Source: Ramazzottius varieornatus (Eukaryota > Tardigrada > Eutardigrada > Parachela > Ramazzottiidae). From it: a stretch of DNA of 64,000 nt. The stretch spans positions 4,454,448-4,518,447 of the forward strand of contig BDGG01000002.1 in NCBI GenBank assembly GCA_001949185.1. The letters are read 5' to 3'. This document shows positions 50,650 through 64,000 of the stretch, piece after piece (the stretch's first letter is position 1; every line of letters starts with the position of its first letter). The notes below the pieces were generated by a model, which saw nothing but the letters and a program-made list of their open reading frames with translations, searched no databases and was not told the DNA's origin. Position numbers and translations under genes: made by a program.

Positions 50650-52278
50650 CTACAAAAGAATCAGTAGATAAAGGGGATCCTATCCGCTCTCAGCTGATCC
50701 ACAACTGCAGCGCGGTTGTACGTTCTCGGAATATTGAAAGTTGAATCGTTCCTCTGTCGATCTACTTATGCTTCTCCGTATTTCTTCTTTCGGCGTTTGC
50801 GGTGACAACACAAGAGCGGAAACGCAACACGCTCGTACAACGTAGGCTCAACCCACTCCGGGCTGGGCTCAGTTTAGAACGACGAATGAAAAAGTCGCTG
50901 TCTTTGTTATGATCCAGTGGCAAAATAACCCATTGGAAGTGGCAACTTGTACCGTTGCACTTTCAGAGGGCGTATCAGGACTGAGAACTGGATATTAGAA
51001 AATTTCGAAAATTGGACCGGAAGTAAGATGACGGCTTACATGTACACCTGTACCTTGGACAGTGACTTGGAGCGCCAGGTACCGTATCTCGTAGTGAGTG
51101 AAGGGGAAAACCGTTTACATGGCAAAATCTGGCAGGTGATTAAGCAAAATGATTCAAAAGATTGTTGCACAATACCAAAATTAAATGGTGGTATTCATCG
51201 AGTTGGGGTATGCCATATTACGTGCCAGCCGTCGATTTATTGAATGGCAAACACGTTTATCTTTCTGGTTACGACAGACCGGCTCGCGGCTCTAGACAAA
51301 CCTGCGATATGGTGCCACGACGGAAGACTTGGTTGGTTACGCTTGAATTGTCTTCAAACTCTTGTTACTTCGCATTCTTGTCACTCTAATGACGGAATTT
51401 GATTACGGAATCTTGAGACTTTTTGAAATAAGTCAATGCCAAGGCTCCTCTCGTAATCGGTTAAAGTTACATTGGGTACACATACGAGTAGTTGTGACTA
51501 TGGCCTACCAAGTATCAAAATACTGTATCTACCGGCCCAATATGATTCCGAAAACATTCTGGCCCTTGTAACCAAGCCAAGATTTTCGGGGCTCTCTGCT
51601 GTCTGGAGCTAAGCATGGAACGCTGGACCCTGAACCTCAAAAGTATTCGCGGAGACCCCAACATTTTTATGAGCGGCAGCCGCGGACTCACGGTGAGCCC
51701 TATACCGAAGCCACAAGCTAGCATACTAGTGGTAAAGATTAATTTTGGTTGTGTAAAGGGGAAAAGGATGGCTAGCTTGAGGAGTTTCCCCAACCAGGCT
51801 CGAAGCCGTAATCAACGACAGCCGATGGGAACTTGGCTTGCTGAAGCGTCGTGCACTTTACGGTGCTACGCTGCCAATAGCCGTTTCACCTGATGCATAA
51901 CGTTACGACAGGACGCGAAGACTGGAACTTCTCCGGCCAAGGCCAGCATTACGTGTGTTCTTTCGAAGACCCTCGGTAAATAACTCCGTAACTCCATGCG
52001 AAGTGGGAATAAATTCATTCAACGGCTCAACTGCAAAACTAACAGAATCCGAATCCTCCACAGCATCCAAACGTTCTTTCACAAATCAGTTGGCGCTGGC
52101 AGTTTTACCGGTATCTTGACTAACTTACCACTGAAGTGTAAGCTTATGAGGAATCTTCTCAGCTGAACGAAAAGTAAAAGTTTGTAAACTAAATGTGTAT
52201 GCACAAAACCAAGTATCACATATTTCCATCTAAATCCATTTTGGACTGGCTAATTTCAGACACTTCGAATACAGATGG
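50650..52278. other. Intergenic stretch, no gene recognised
   Basis: It lies upstream of the Ser-rich exon and downstream of the MARCHF5-like stop. Short open frames on both strands show no known motif. The 3' UTR of the MARCHF5-like gene should occupy the right end. Confidence 0.4.
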
Positions 52279-53836
52279 TCAGTAACCAAAGTCTCCCGTA
52301 GCTTGTGTGTCGGCGTCTCGGGTTTCCGGTGCATCCAGAATTTCCCGCTTCTGGTACTGCTCGTTGTGCTTGACTTTGTAGTAAATCTTAAAGATACCTT
52401 TCACTACAACGTAAAAGATACCTCCAAAGACTGTTCGCCTGAAGTGGGGCCGAGTGGTGTTGAAGAAGACTCGACCCACGAAGACGGCAATGGTTGGGAA
52501 CAACAGAGCTCCACACAGGATGCGCGAGGGTGACGTCTGGTGCTCTGCGGAAACGACCTCTCCTTGTGGCCGGGGGAAGAGGTGCGGACATATTGTGTGA
52601 GCGAAGGACGGCCACCATCGGGCAAAGTAGTCTTCCCATCGCAACATCTTGCCCCATACAAGGAACGCAGGAACGCTCGGGAGAGCTATCAGTAGGCTCA
52701 GAGGATCGGCTCGTTCCATCATCTGCAGTCCCTCTTTATGTCCCAAAAGCTGTAATGGAACAGCATATCAAGGACCGTTTTAACATACCACTGCACTTAC
52801 TGCATTCATACAGAAAACTGACGTACGGATCGTACAAACCTGCAAAACTGTTAGCGCTCCGTAGGAAACTGCTGCCCAGTATGTAGCCCCAACTAAACAT
52901 ATACCGGCCATGTATGGAGAACTTTTGTTGATCGTCCTTTCAATGCCATCCAGAATTTTATGGAGAACACCTGAAGCACAACATATTCCTATGTCACTCG
53001 GTACAGCAACCATATCAAAAGAATGGTAAGCCTAGCCCCTGATGCAAGAATCTGACAATTTTCTCAGACATGTACAAGCCAACAGGGCGATAACCAAAGA
53101 GAAGATTGCCTTCGTTATCCACCTACCTACAGATCCGAACTTCAGAAGGTAGAAAGCCCCACATTGAGGACATGCAACTGGTAATGTGACGGAGCCTTTC
53201 TGCTGCGAGTCGACCCACCGCTGTAGGCAGGAGTAATGTACCTGGACCACAACGCGTCTTAGATCCAATTAGATATATTAATACTACACAGTAGACTGTC
53301 GATCACTACGTGTACTAAGTCAGTGTACTGCGCACCCATTTCGTTGATCCTCGACATCGACATGGCCGTAGCCATTTCAAGTCAGGCTCTTCGTCGTCTC
53401 CGGCAAAACATACCCAGCATGTTCTGCAACGAAACATCCATAAGAAGCTATATTATTGCCATAAGAACTCTGCGTTACACTAGTCATTTCAGTACTCAGT
53501 AGTTTCACATTAGGTGTGACGAGCTCACCGTTCAAGCACGGACGTATCAATCAGGGGGTGAGACAGAACTGTTGGCAGACTCGGAGGAGTAGCAGAACGT
53601 GAGCTTTGTACCTGTGGATCGATTCCCGAAGGAGACGGCAAATTTTCTAGAACGGGTGAAGTGGGGGTATTTCGGTGATTCATTGAGGCGAGCGTTTCTG
53701 CGGTGATCAGGCGAGTAATAGTACCATTAACCCGTAGCCCAGATTCCGTATCGAATGTGTCAGAATTACCCTCACGACGAAGATCCATTCCAGAGAAATA
53801 GTGCAGCGACAAATTTTGTCCTGATCCAGAAAACAT
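52279..53836 (-). CDS. MARCHF5: MARCHF5-like mitochondrial RING-CH E3 ubiquitin ligase
   Basis: MARCHF5 is a multi-span outer-mitochondrial-membrane E3 that ubiquitinates fission and fusion factors. Five exons in phase: 53836-53529, 53423-53336, 53241-53127, 52970-52840, 52749-52279; 370 residues. The start is the first ATG after an in-frame TAG. The RING-CH finger spans exons 1-3: CWVC, RPCRCRGSTKW, HYSCLQRWVD and CPQC supply the C4HC3 ligands. Four hydrophobic segments follow, including MAGICLVGATYWAAVSYGAL, the LLIALPSVPAFLVWGKMLRW block and ILCGALLFPTIAVFVGRVFF, matching the vertebrate protein. GHKEGLQMMERADPL is diagnostic. Unlike the vertebrate protein, whose RING lies near the N-terminus, this one has about 100 extra Ser/Thr-rich residues in front. 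It lies about 300 bp downstream of IARS2 on the same strand. Confidence 0.93.
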
Positions 53837-54131
53837 ATTCCCGATTCTGAATGTGTTAGAATGTGAAGACACGTGTATGTGATGTAAGACCTATGTATGT
53901 CATTCATGTTACGTCGTATTCCCGAAACGTATGGCAATCACATGACATAACATGACACACCAGGCACTTTTTGCTAGGTTTGGTTCCCCGCTTGTCGGGG
54001 ACCAGAATCCAGATGGATGCGCATTTTGCCGATCAATTCCTACAAAGTCCGGCTGTGCTCACGTGCTATGGAACGATTTCCAAACACACTAGAAAATGCG
54101 TTTACGTGCATCGAAAAATTCACAATTTTAA

Positions 54132-58052
<3,921 letters not shown>

Positions 58053-60164
58053 ATGTCGTTTCTTGTCTTATCCAGGCTACGTCAAATCAGCCTGATATCG
58101 CATCTTTCTTTGCCGTCTAGGATACCTGGGACCTTTCGATCTGGCCGTAAGCCGTTCTCAATGTTTACTGTGGTGAAAGACCTCAACTCTCATCACATTC
58201 GATATGGCTACGGCGACCCGCCAGCGTTCAGCCAGATGGAGGCCAGACTGTTTTCTTCCAAGTCGGAAGCAGCTGACATCATGACTGCACTGGAACTCGG
58301 CTACAAAGATCAGACGAAGAACTCGGCGTCGTTTGGGAAGAATCTTACTCGATACGTACGCTAACAGATTGACGATTGATACATGTTGTCTTAGTGGATA
58401 TAGTTATCGTCTAATTAACGTATGTATGCAGTGAACGGGTATGTTCCATGCTGTGTTTCCTCTGTTGCAGGAGCTCGCGAGTCGAATCTGCGAGGAATTT
58501 CCCCACTATTCCGCGAAAGATCAGAAATTCTTCGTCCTTAATCTGGCCAAGCGGTTCGGGGTTGATAATAACAACGTTCGTCTGGCTGCGAAGAGCCTGA
58601 CGCAGCACGTGAGTGAGCTAAATTTATTATGTCATGTGACGACTCGATCCGTATATGCTAGACTTTCATCGCCTAGTCATTACTCCACAGATGGATGGTG
58701 AAACGTTCCTGAAGATGGTCGAAAAGTTCAAGGAGGCCGCCGTACCGGTCTCGCAGGAGATATTCAAGGACATCGGCAAAAGGCCCGGAGGGGTGAAATT
58801 CCTTGTAGACCTACGCGGGTTTGTGTTGGTAAGAGTATTTCTCGCTTGGACGAGTGAGCCGCTCGTAGCTCGCGTGACGTCCACCTTGAATAGCTAACAA
58901 CCAGCATGCGTAGGACTTGATCGATACAGAGAAAGACACCGAGAACCTAACGGCACTACGGTTCCTGTCGAACTCCCTGCGGGACTTGTTGGGCTTGTGG
59001 TTCTCCGGAGGAATGATGAACTTGGAAAGGGTAACATGGAACTCATCTTGCGAGATCTTGGAGAAAGTATCTCAGTACGAAGCTGTTCATCCGGTCAGGC
59101 ATTGGACTGATATAAAGCATCGCGTTGGTATGTTTTTGGCTAGTCTTAAACCGCACCGTACGGAAAATTATTGTTGTTGTTCATATTACAGGTCCGTACA
59201 GAAGGTGCTTCATCTTCATGCACAGCTGCATGCCTTTGGAACCAGTAGTCGTTCTGCATTCGGCCCTGATGGAACAGATTGGTAGCAACGTGCAGCAGAT
59301 TCTCCGGCAGAATTACACGGGCGAAATCGAAGACCCTGACAAGATTCGAGCAGCTGTGTTCTACTCGGTTTCATCGACGCAAAAAGGTTTGTAACCTTTG
59401 TATTCTTCATCACACGTCAGCTCAAGTTTTGTTCCGTTTAGGTCTTCGTGGAATAGATTTGGGCATGTATCTGATCAGGAGAGCGGTATCCGAGCTTCGG
59501 CACGAATATCCAGACATTGTCGAATTCTCCACACTATCACCCATCCCAACTTTCGCAGCCTGGTTGCTCACCAAAATGAGGACTGTAAACTCTAATACCC
59601 CGGTACCAGGTGAGTCTGTGAAGTCCCATTTCTCATTGTCAAAAATTCATCCTTGGCATCCCTGTTACCTTAGGTTTGATGACAAAAGAAGAGTGGGAAT
59701 CCCTCAGCAGCGTCGCCGCTGGGCAGGACTACATGGAGTTCTTAAAGACCACGCTGACTTCCAACTGGTACGAAGATGAAGTTCTTCGGAGCGCTTTACG
59801 GCCTTTCCTGGAGCGAATGTGCCTGACGTACCTCACACAGGAGAAACGACGAGGCTTTGCCTTTGACAGCGTCGGTAGGTTAATTGTTTCTATACAGGCG
59901 TTAGTTTCGAAACTTAAATAGAGCGGTTTCGCTTTCGCAGCCAACTTCCATCTGGGTAACGGCGCCGAAATATGGAGACTGAACTGGCTAGCTGACACTT
60001 CCGGCAAAGGTCTTTCGCAGTCCTTTGGCATGATGGTCAACTTCCGGTATCCTGCCGACGAAGAACTGATAGAGAACAGCAACAACTACATCTTCAACAA
60101 GCACATCAAAGTCTCTCCTGGAATTCAGGAAAGACTCGACCAGTACAACCTGTCGCCACTCTGA
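58053..60164 (+). CDS. MLYCD: Malonyl-CoA decarboxylase
   Basis: Converts malonyl-CoA to acetyl-CoA and CO2, relieving inhibition of fatty-acid import and clearing malonyl-CoA in mitochondria, peroxisomes and cytosol. Eight exons in phase: 58053-58355, 58471-58608, 58691-58828, 58914-59127, 59192-59386, 59442-59609, 59674-59874, 59941-60164; 526 residues. The start is the first ATG in frame; the first 33 residues are rich in Leu, Ser and Arg with no acidic residue, as expected of a mitochondrial presequence. The helical N-terminal part leads to LRDLLGLWFSGGMMNLERVTW, then the acetyltransferase-like catalytic part with EAVHPVRHW, HRVGPYRRCFIFMH, AVFYSVSSTQKGLRGIDLG, LSPIPTFAAWL and NGAEIWRLNWLAD. 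These match the human enzyme closely. The protein ends NLSPL and lacks the peroxisomal SKL tail of the mammalian enzyme. Its 3' end converges on the next gene with about 240 bp between stops. Confidence 0.96.
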
Positions 60165-60404
60165 TCGCACACAGCAGGTATCGCACTTCCGGCTGCTTTG
60201 CGAAGCACCGTTGATGCTCAAGAACGAGGTAAACCGGTGGGTAAAAGTTTTTCGCTATTTGAGTTTTATCTTTCTGATCAGTCAAACAGTTGCTGTATAT
60301 TGCCTTTCGTCAAAAGTATCTTGCATGCGAACTCGTGTAAATTTTGCCCAAATGTTTTTAACAAGAAAAGCGTTCACACCAGAAATCAACGTGGACTAAA
60401 TTGG

Positions 60405-61713
60405 CTACTTTTTATAGTTCGCATAAGTTCCGTAGCCATAGCTTGGGTAATTTGGCTGTGGCGGTGACACCTGGATTTGGTACTGCATGGGCGGACTGAG
60501 TGGTTGGTAGTGTTGAGGCTGCTGCGGCTGATAGTAACTGGGAGGGCTTTCTTGGTAGTCGGGCTGCTGCGGTGGTTGGTACGGCGGAGGTTGGTACTGT
60601 TGAGGTGGTTTCTGGTATCCGTACGGTCCGCCCTTATTCTCATACGGTTCTTGTTTAGGTCTATAGTTATCCATCTGGTACGTGGTCTGTTGCTGATCAT
60701 AAGGGATGGTCTGGGAGTATCCTTCCGGCTTGGACTTTGGCTCGTAGTTTGGAGGATAAGCCGGCGGTGGAGGAGGTGGAGGTGGCTCGTACTCGCGATA
60801 AGCCGGCTTGTAAGCCACTTCATATGTGGGCTGCTTGCTGTACTGGGGCTCTTCGTAGACAGGTTGAGCGGGTTTGTAGTGGACTTCGTATGATGGCTGT
60901 TTGTAGACTGGTGGCGGAGGCTTATACTCTGTCTCGTAGGCCGGCTTCCGGTATTCCATCTCGTACATGGGCTTATACACGGGCATCTCGTATGAAGGTT
61001 GCCTGTATGGACGTCCGGAGGAATAGCCAGGTCGAACCTCATACATAGTCTTTCCTTCCGGCGTGTAGTACGGCTTCATGTAGGATACACGTTGCTCGTA
61101 CTTTGGAGAAGGAGCTGCGTATCCGTATGAGTATACAGGCCGTTCTTCGTAGCCTGTAGGGTATTCTGGCGCCGGCATGTCTTCGTTACTGGGCGCGTAG
61201 CTGGGACTTGGACTTGGATAGTACTCGGGTTCGTGCTTGGGAATGTAGACTTTGATTTCGTAGCTGATCTTGCTGGGGCTTGCTTCGTATCGCTTGGTGT
61301 TGGAGTCGTAGATTTTACCATAGGGAGACGACGCTAGCTGCCTGTCGGGTTCCAGGAAGTGGTAGCGCTTTCCGGTGTTCTTTTTTCGTTTTTGGTATGA
61401 TGGGTCGAAATGTGCAGTGCCGTAAAGTCTGAGGTCGGCGGTCTTTGGATCTGGAATAAAAGACTGAGGGATTTAGAACAGTGTTCATTAATCAAGCTTT
61501 AATTGAGCGGCAATAAGCAAGCGTACTTGAAGACAGGACGCAAAATAACACTGCGGATTTGCCTGATTTACCATAAGCAGCGGCTTGAGGGGCAGGCTGT
61601 ATCCGGAGGCTCGGTGCTTGCAACACGGATACCGCGTTGGCTTTGGGAAGTTTTTGAGCTTGAACATACAGAATACAGATGAGGAAGAGCAGGAACGTCA
61701 GGTGCGCTGACAT
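60405..61713 (-). CDS. Secreted Pro/Tyr-rich repeat protein, cuticle- or matrix-like
   Basis: Two exons in phase: 61713-61572 and 61450-60405; 395 residues. It starts with a clear signal peptide (MSAHLTFLLFLICILYVQAQ). After a short Ala/Gln-rich stretch, residues about 48-140 form a basic segment with HFDPSYQKRKK, YDSNTKRYEASPSK and SYEIKVYIPKHEPEYY. The rest is low complexity: about ten imperfect repeats of the form PxYExxYKPxxP(V)Y, a run of eight Pro (EYEPPPPPPPPAYPP), then Gln/Pro/Tyr-rich YQPPPYQPPQQP. No Cys appears in the repeat part and there is no chitin-binding R&R or peritrophin motif. The composition suggests a structural matrix, cuticle or adhesive protein in which Tyr may be cross-linked; this is inferred from composition only. 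It is probably lineage-specific. No paralogue is seen in the window. Confidence 0.85.
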
Positions 61714-62871
61714 GTAGAGCTACGGTAAAAAATAATGCTGTCACAATCTGCGCCACACACACATAGAAAAACGGCAAAACAAGGTAAGTCATACAACAAC
61801 AATCTTTATCAGCCTGGAACCAGAGACAGCGAATCAGACTGACAATACGAACCGCACCGTTTGCTCTACAGTAAGTTAGCTCAGTTCTCAAACTTTTTCG
61901 GGATTTCTCCAGGAGGGAGTTGACGTTGTTCATGCCGGCTCGTCAGTCATCGAACAGTAGATGGCTCTTACCGTCGTAGAGTACTGCCACATCCTCAAGA
62001 TCGATTTCGAATACGCTTCGGTTTGGAGGGCTTTGATCAAAATGAGCATTGGAACACAGAATGAGGAGAACTACATGTCCAGGAGGACGTTACAATTTTA
62101 GATCCGGAGGTGAGGGGACGATTTTCATTTCTCGGTTCACGATCAGAAATTCCGCGGTCTTCGAGCAGTTGTCGGTAGCGCTGTCGTCATGGACAAGCTT
62201 GTTAAGTACGGCGAAACGCACGCGCGGTTTTTGGACAAAACTAGGTATCTCGAAATAAATGGATCTTTATAAAGCATAGAAATACTGAAGTGTGAATACC
62301 ATGTTGCCGGTACTCTGCTGAATCACAGCTTTAATTAAATTTCTGATAAAGTTCCTGGTTGCCGATTATCGGGGGTTCGGTACGAGTGCCTCGTCTGACC
62401 AGACCGAAACGTGTTTGACTTCCGGCTGAAGATCGTTGCCAGTGACAGTGGCGACCGTCTTAGACGGACAGTTGAGCCATGACGGGTCTTCAGTCAGGTC
62501 TCAAACAACTAATCATGGTCATTCGGATTAACAGCAGTCGTAATTGTGTTGGTCCGGTACGCAGTTACGCCGTACACCAGACTCGATCTTCGAAATTTGA
62601 ACTTAGCTTGCCATCGAAGAAATCAGTCCGAAACGCTACAGTTGCTGACATTTGATAGAAATCCGAATTCTGAACTGTTGACTGTTGTTGTGTCATCCTG
62701 CGTCTTTATAATCAGCCATCAGGTCTGACGTTCAGTAAAAGCCGAGTGACTGGCACCTGTTTCGAAGCCGCGCTTCGGTCAATTAAGATCATTAATTACT
62801 GGTTACAACTCACAAAAACTTCGGAATTAGAAATATCGACAGCAAAAGTATAAAAAAGAGGGGGAAACCAG
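61714..62871. other. Intergenic stretch between two minus-strand genes
   Basis: It should include the promoter of the Pro/Tyr-rich gene (right of 61713) and the 3' UTR of the next gene (left of 62872). No coding region or recognised repeat was found. Confidence 0.4.
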
Positions 62872-64000
62872 TTATAGCGTGCTGGTTTGGAGATCCGTCA
62901 AAAGTATACCCTGCTCAGCCAACCAGTCCCTAAGATTTCGAAGACTTTCTGAGTCCATATTTGCATCGTTGAGCTGGTTCAAAAGCTGGATGGAACTTGC
63001 CAAGGAAGCAAGACTGACACGGCTGGACGTCAAAGTAATATTATCCGGTGTAGCGGCCACGCCCAAACTCGAGGCAGACTCTATCCGATTCAGCGTACCC
63101 GCGTTGGAGATATTATCCGGTATTTGTCTGGAACTGCTCAGACTGTGCTTTGAGGGACTAGTGACCGAGTCTATTTGGGAAGCCACCGATTTGGCATCCG
63201 AGCTATGCCAATTGCTGTTCGACATGGTAGACGGACTAAGTAGCTCTTCCTCTATCTCGTTGCACATCATCAACAACGAGCGCCGGCGTCGTCTCAAGGT
63301 CGGTGTGGGAATGATTTGATCCACTAGCGCTTGTAGTAATTCGTTTCCAGTTTGACACCCGGCATCCAAGCGTGAAACGTGTGATGGATTCTCTGTGGTG
63401 TCGTCCCGACCGAAAGCTGTGCTGGTTTCTTCCATGACATCGGACATTCTGGTTACTCGACGACTGGGTGCCGTGAGCTTGAGATTGCTGTACACTTGCC
63501 GGTGGTTCTCCACATGGTTCTCTTGAGAGAAAGACGCGGACGGACTGTCGAAACTGAGCGAGTTCCGTACTGAGGCTTCCGACAGGCGTTTTGGTCGACG
63601 AATGCTGAAGCGCTGTAACAGTGTTTCAGTACGAGTCAGCGAAGCCGACCGTTCGGTAGGAATCCGTTGACGCCGAAACAACGCATGCGGCCTACGATAT
63701 AGGAGTTTGAGGTATTACTGTGTAAGCAGGTGGGACGTCGGCAAATGACTTAAACATGATCGTTTCCCCCAAGTGGCGCACGCATTTAGCCAATGACATC
63801 GAAAGCGTGCGCCGCCTGAAATAACCCATCTGCAGTCCATTTGCTGACGGCCCAAGTAGGGCCACGAGGGTGGTAGGCCATACTACGTGAGCTCATCGTA
63901 CGAACCTCTCGGCGCTGTTACTATCCAAGGATTTATTGTTCACATTATTGGACCCAATGTGGCACCTGACTTGGTTCGTGGTTGTAAAGGCACTCCGATT
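62872..64000 (-). CDS. Unrecognised protein, C-terminal two exons
   Basis: I do not recognise this gene. A long last exon (63691-62872, 273 codons) is preceded by a GTAG acceptor and joins in phase 2 to an upstream frame (64000-63906) ending at AGAG|GTTCGT; the intron holds a MITE. The visible protein reads ...NSAERPHALFRRQRIPTERS..., with basic patches (SIRRPKRLSE, TLRRRRRSLLMMCNEIEEE), a hydrophilic Ser-rich middle, and a C-terminal Leu-rich segment (SLASLASSIQLLNQLND) ending WLAEQGILLTDLQTSTL. No membrane segment or catalytic motif is visible. It could be the regulatory tail of a larger signalling or membrane protein whose main part lies to the right. Confidence 0.65.
63731..63855. mobile_element. 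GTGGCGCAC-family MITE, copy 10
   Basis: Well-preserved: TGGGACGTCGGCAAATGACTTAAACATGATCG at the left, CAGTCCATTTGCTGACGGCCCA at the right, core CCCAAGTGGCGCACGCATTTAG...GCGTGCGCCGCCTG. It lies in the intron of the last gene. Confidence 0.85.

Noticed and set aside
60477-60893. 138-codon plus-strand frame rich in Leu, Val and Arg
   Set aside because: It is the antisense of the Pro/Tyr-rich repeats and has no independent support.

Overview
The window is nuclear DNA of an invertebrate animal. Genes are split by GT-AG introns, most of 55-250 bp. The homologues are animal-specific: Neuralized, DCC/neogenin, an allatostatin-C/somatostatin-type receptor, Msx, Orb2/CPEB and MARCHF5. The Neuralized NHR domains and the receptor look protostome-like, and there is a secreted Pro/Tyr-rich cuticle-like protein. 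A compact-genome ecdysozoan, possibly a tardigrade, fits; this taxon is an inference and the sequence does not prove it. Gene names rest on reading conserved motifs by eye. Exon joins were checked for splice signals and reading phase.

Layout. 1-1.9 kb: 5' part of a Neuralized gene (-), running off the left edge. 4.5-5.2 kb: a frameshifted DXD glycosyltransferase-like relic (-). 5.2-14.7 kb: no recognisable gene, some foldback repeats; the missing first exon(s) of neogenin probably lie here. 14.7-21.7 kb: neogenin/DCC/frazzled (+), 17 exons. 23.1-25.6 kb: peptide GPCR (+), 8 exons. 32.1-33.3 kb: Msx homeobox gene (-), 3 exons. 35.9-37.7 kb: one ~0.9 kb inverted-terminal-repeat element inserted head-on into another copy. 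39.2-43.7 kb: Orb2/CPEB2-4 gene (-), with a possible distant amino-terminal exon at 49.3-50.5 kb. 52.3-53.8 kb: MARCHF5-like ubiquitin ligase (-). 54.1-57.6 kb: mitochondrial isoleucyl-tRNA synthetase (-). 58.1-60.2 kb: malonyl-CoA decarboxylase (+), head-to-head with the synthetase. 60.4-61.7 kb: secreted Pro/Tyr-rich protein (-). 62.9-64 kb: last exons of an unrecognised gene (-) that continues past the right edge.

Two functional clusters stand out. The left and centre hold developmental and neuronal genes: Notch signalling, Netrin guidance, neuropeptide signalling, patterning and synaptic translational control. At 52-60 kb three genes linked to mitochondria lie together (MARCHF5, IARS2, MLYCD), two of them sharing a 470 bp divergent promoter region.

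The most notable non-gene feature is a family of at least ten short palindromic elements (about 100-140 bp, core AAGTGGCGCAC...GTGCGCCACTTGG, ends near TGGGACGTCGGCAAATGA). They are scattered from 13 to 64 kb, mostly in introns, and behave like a MITE family.
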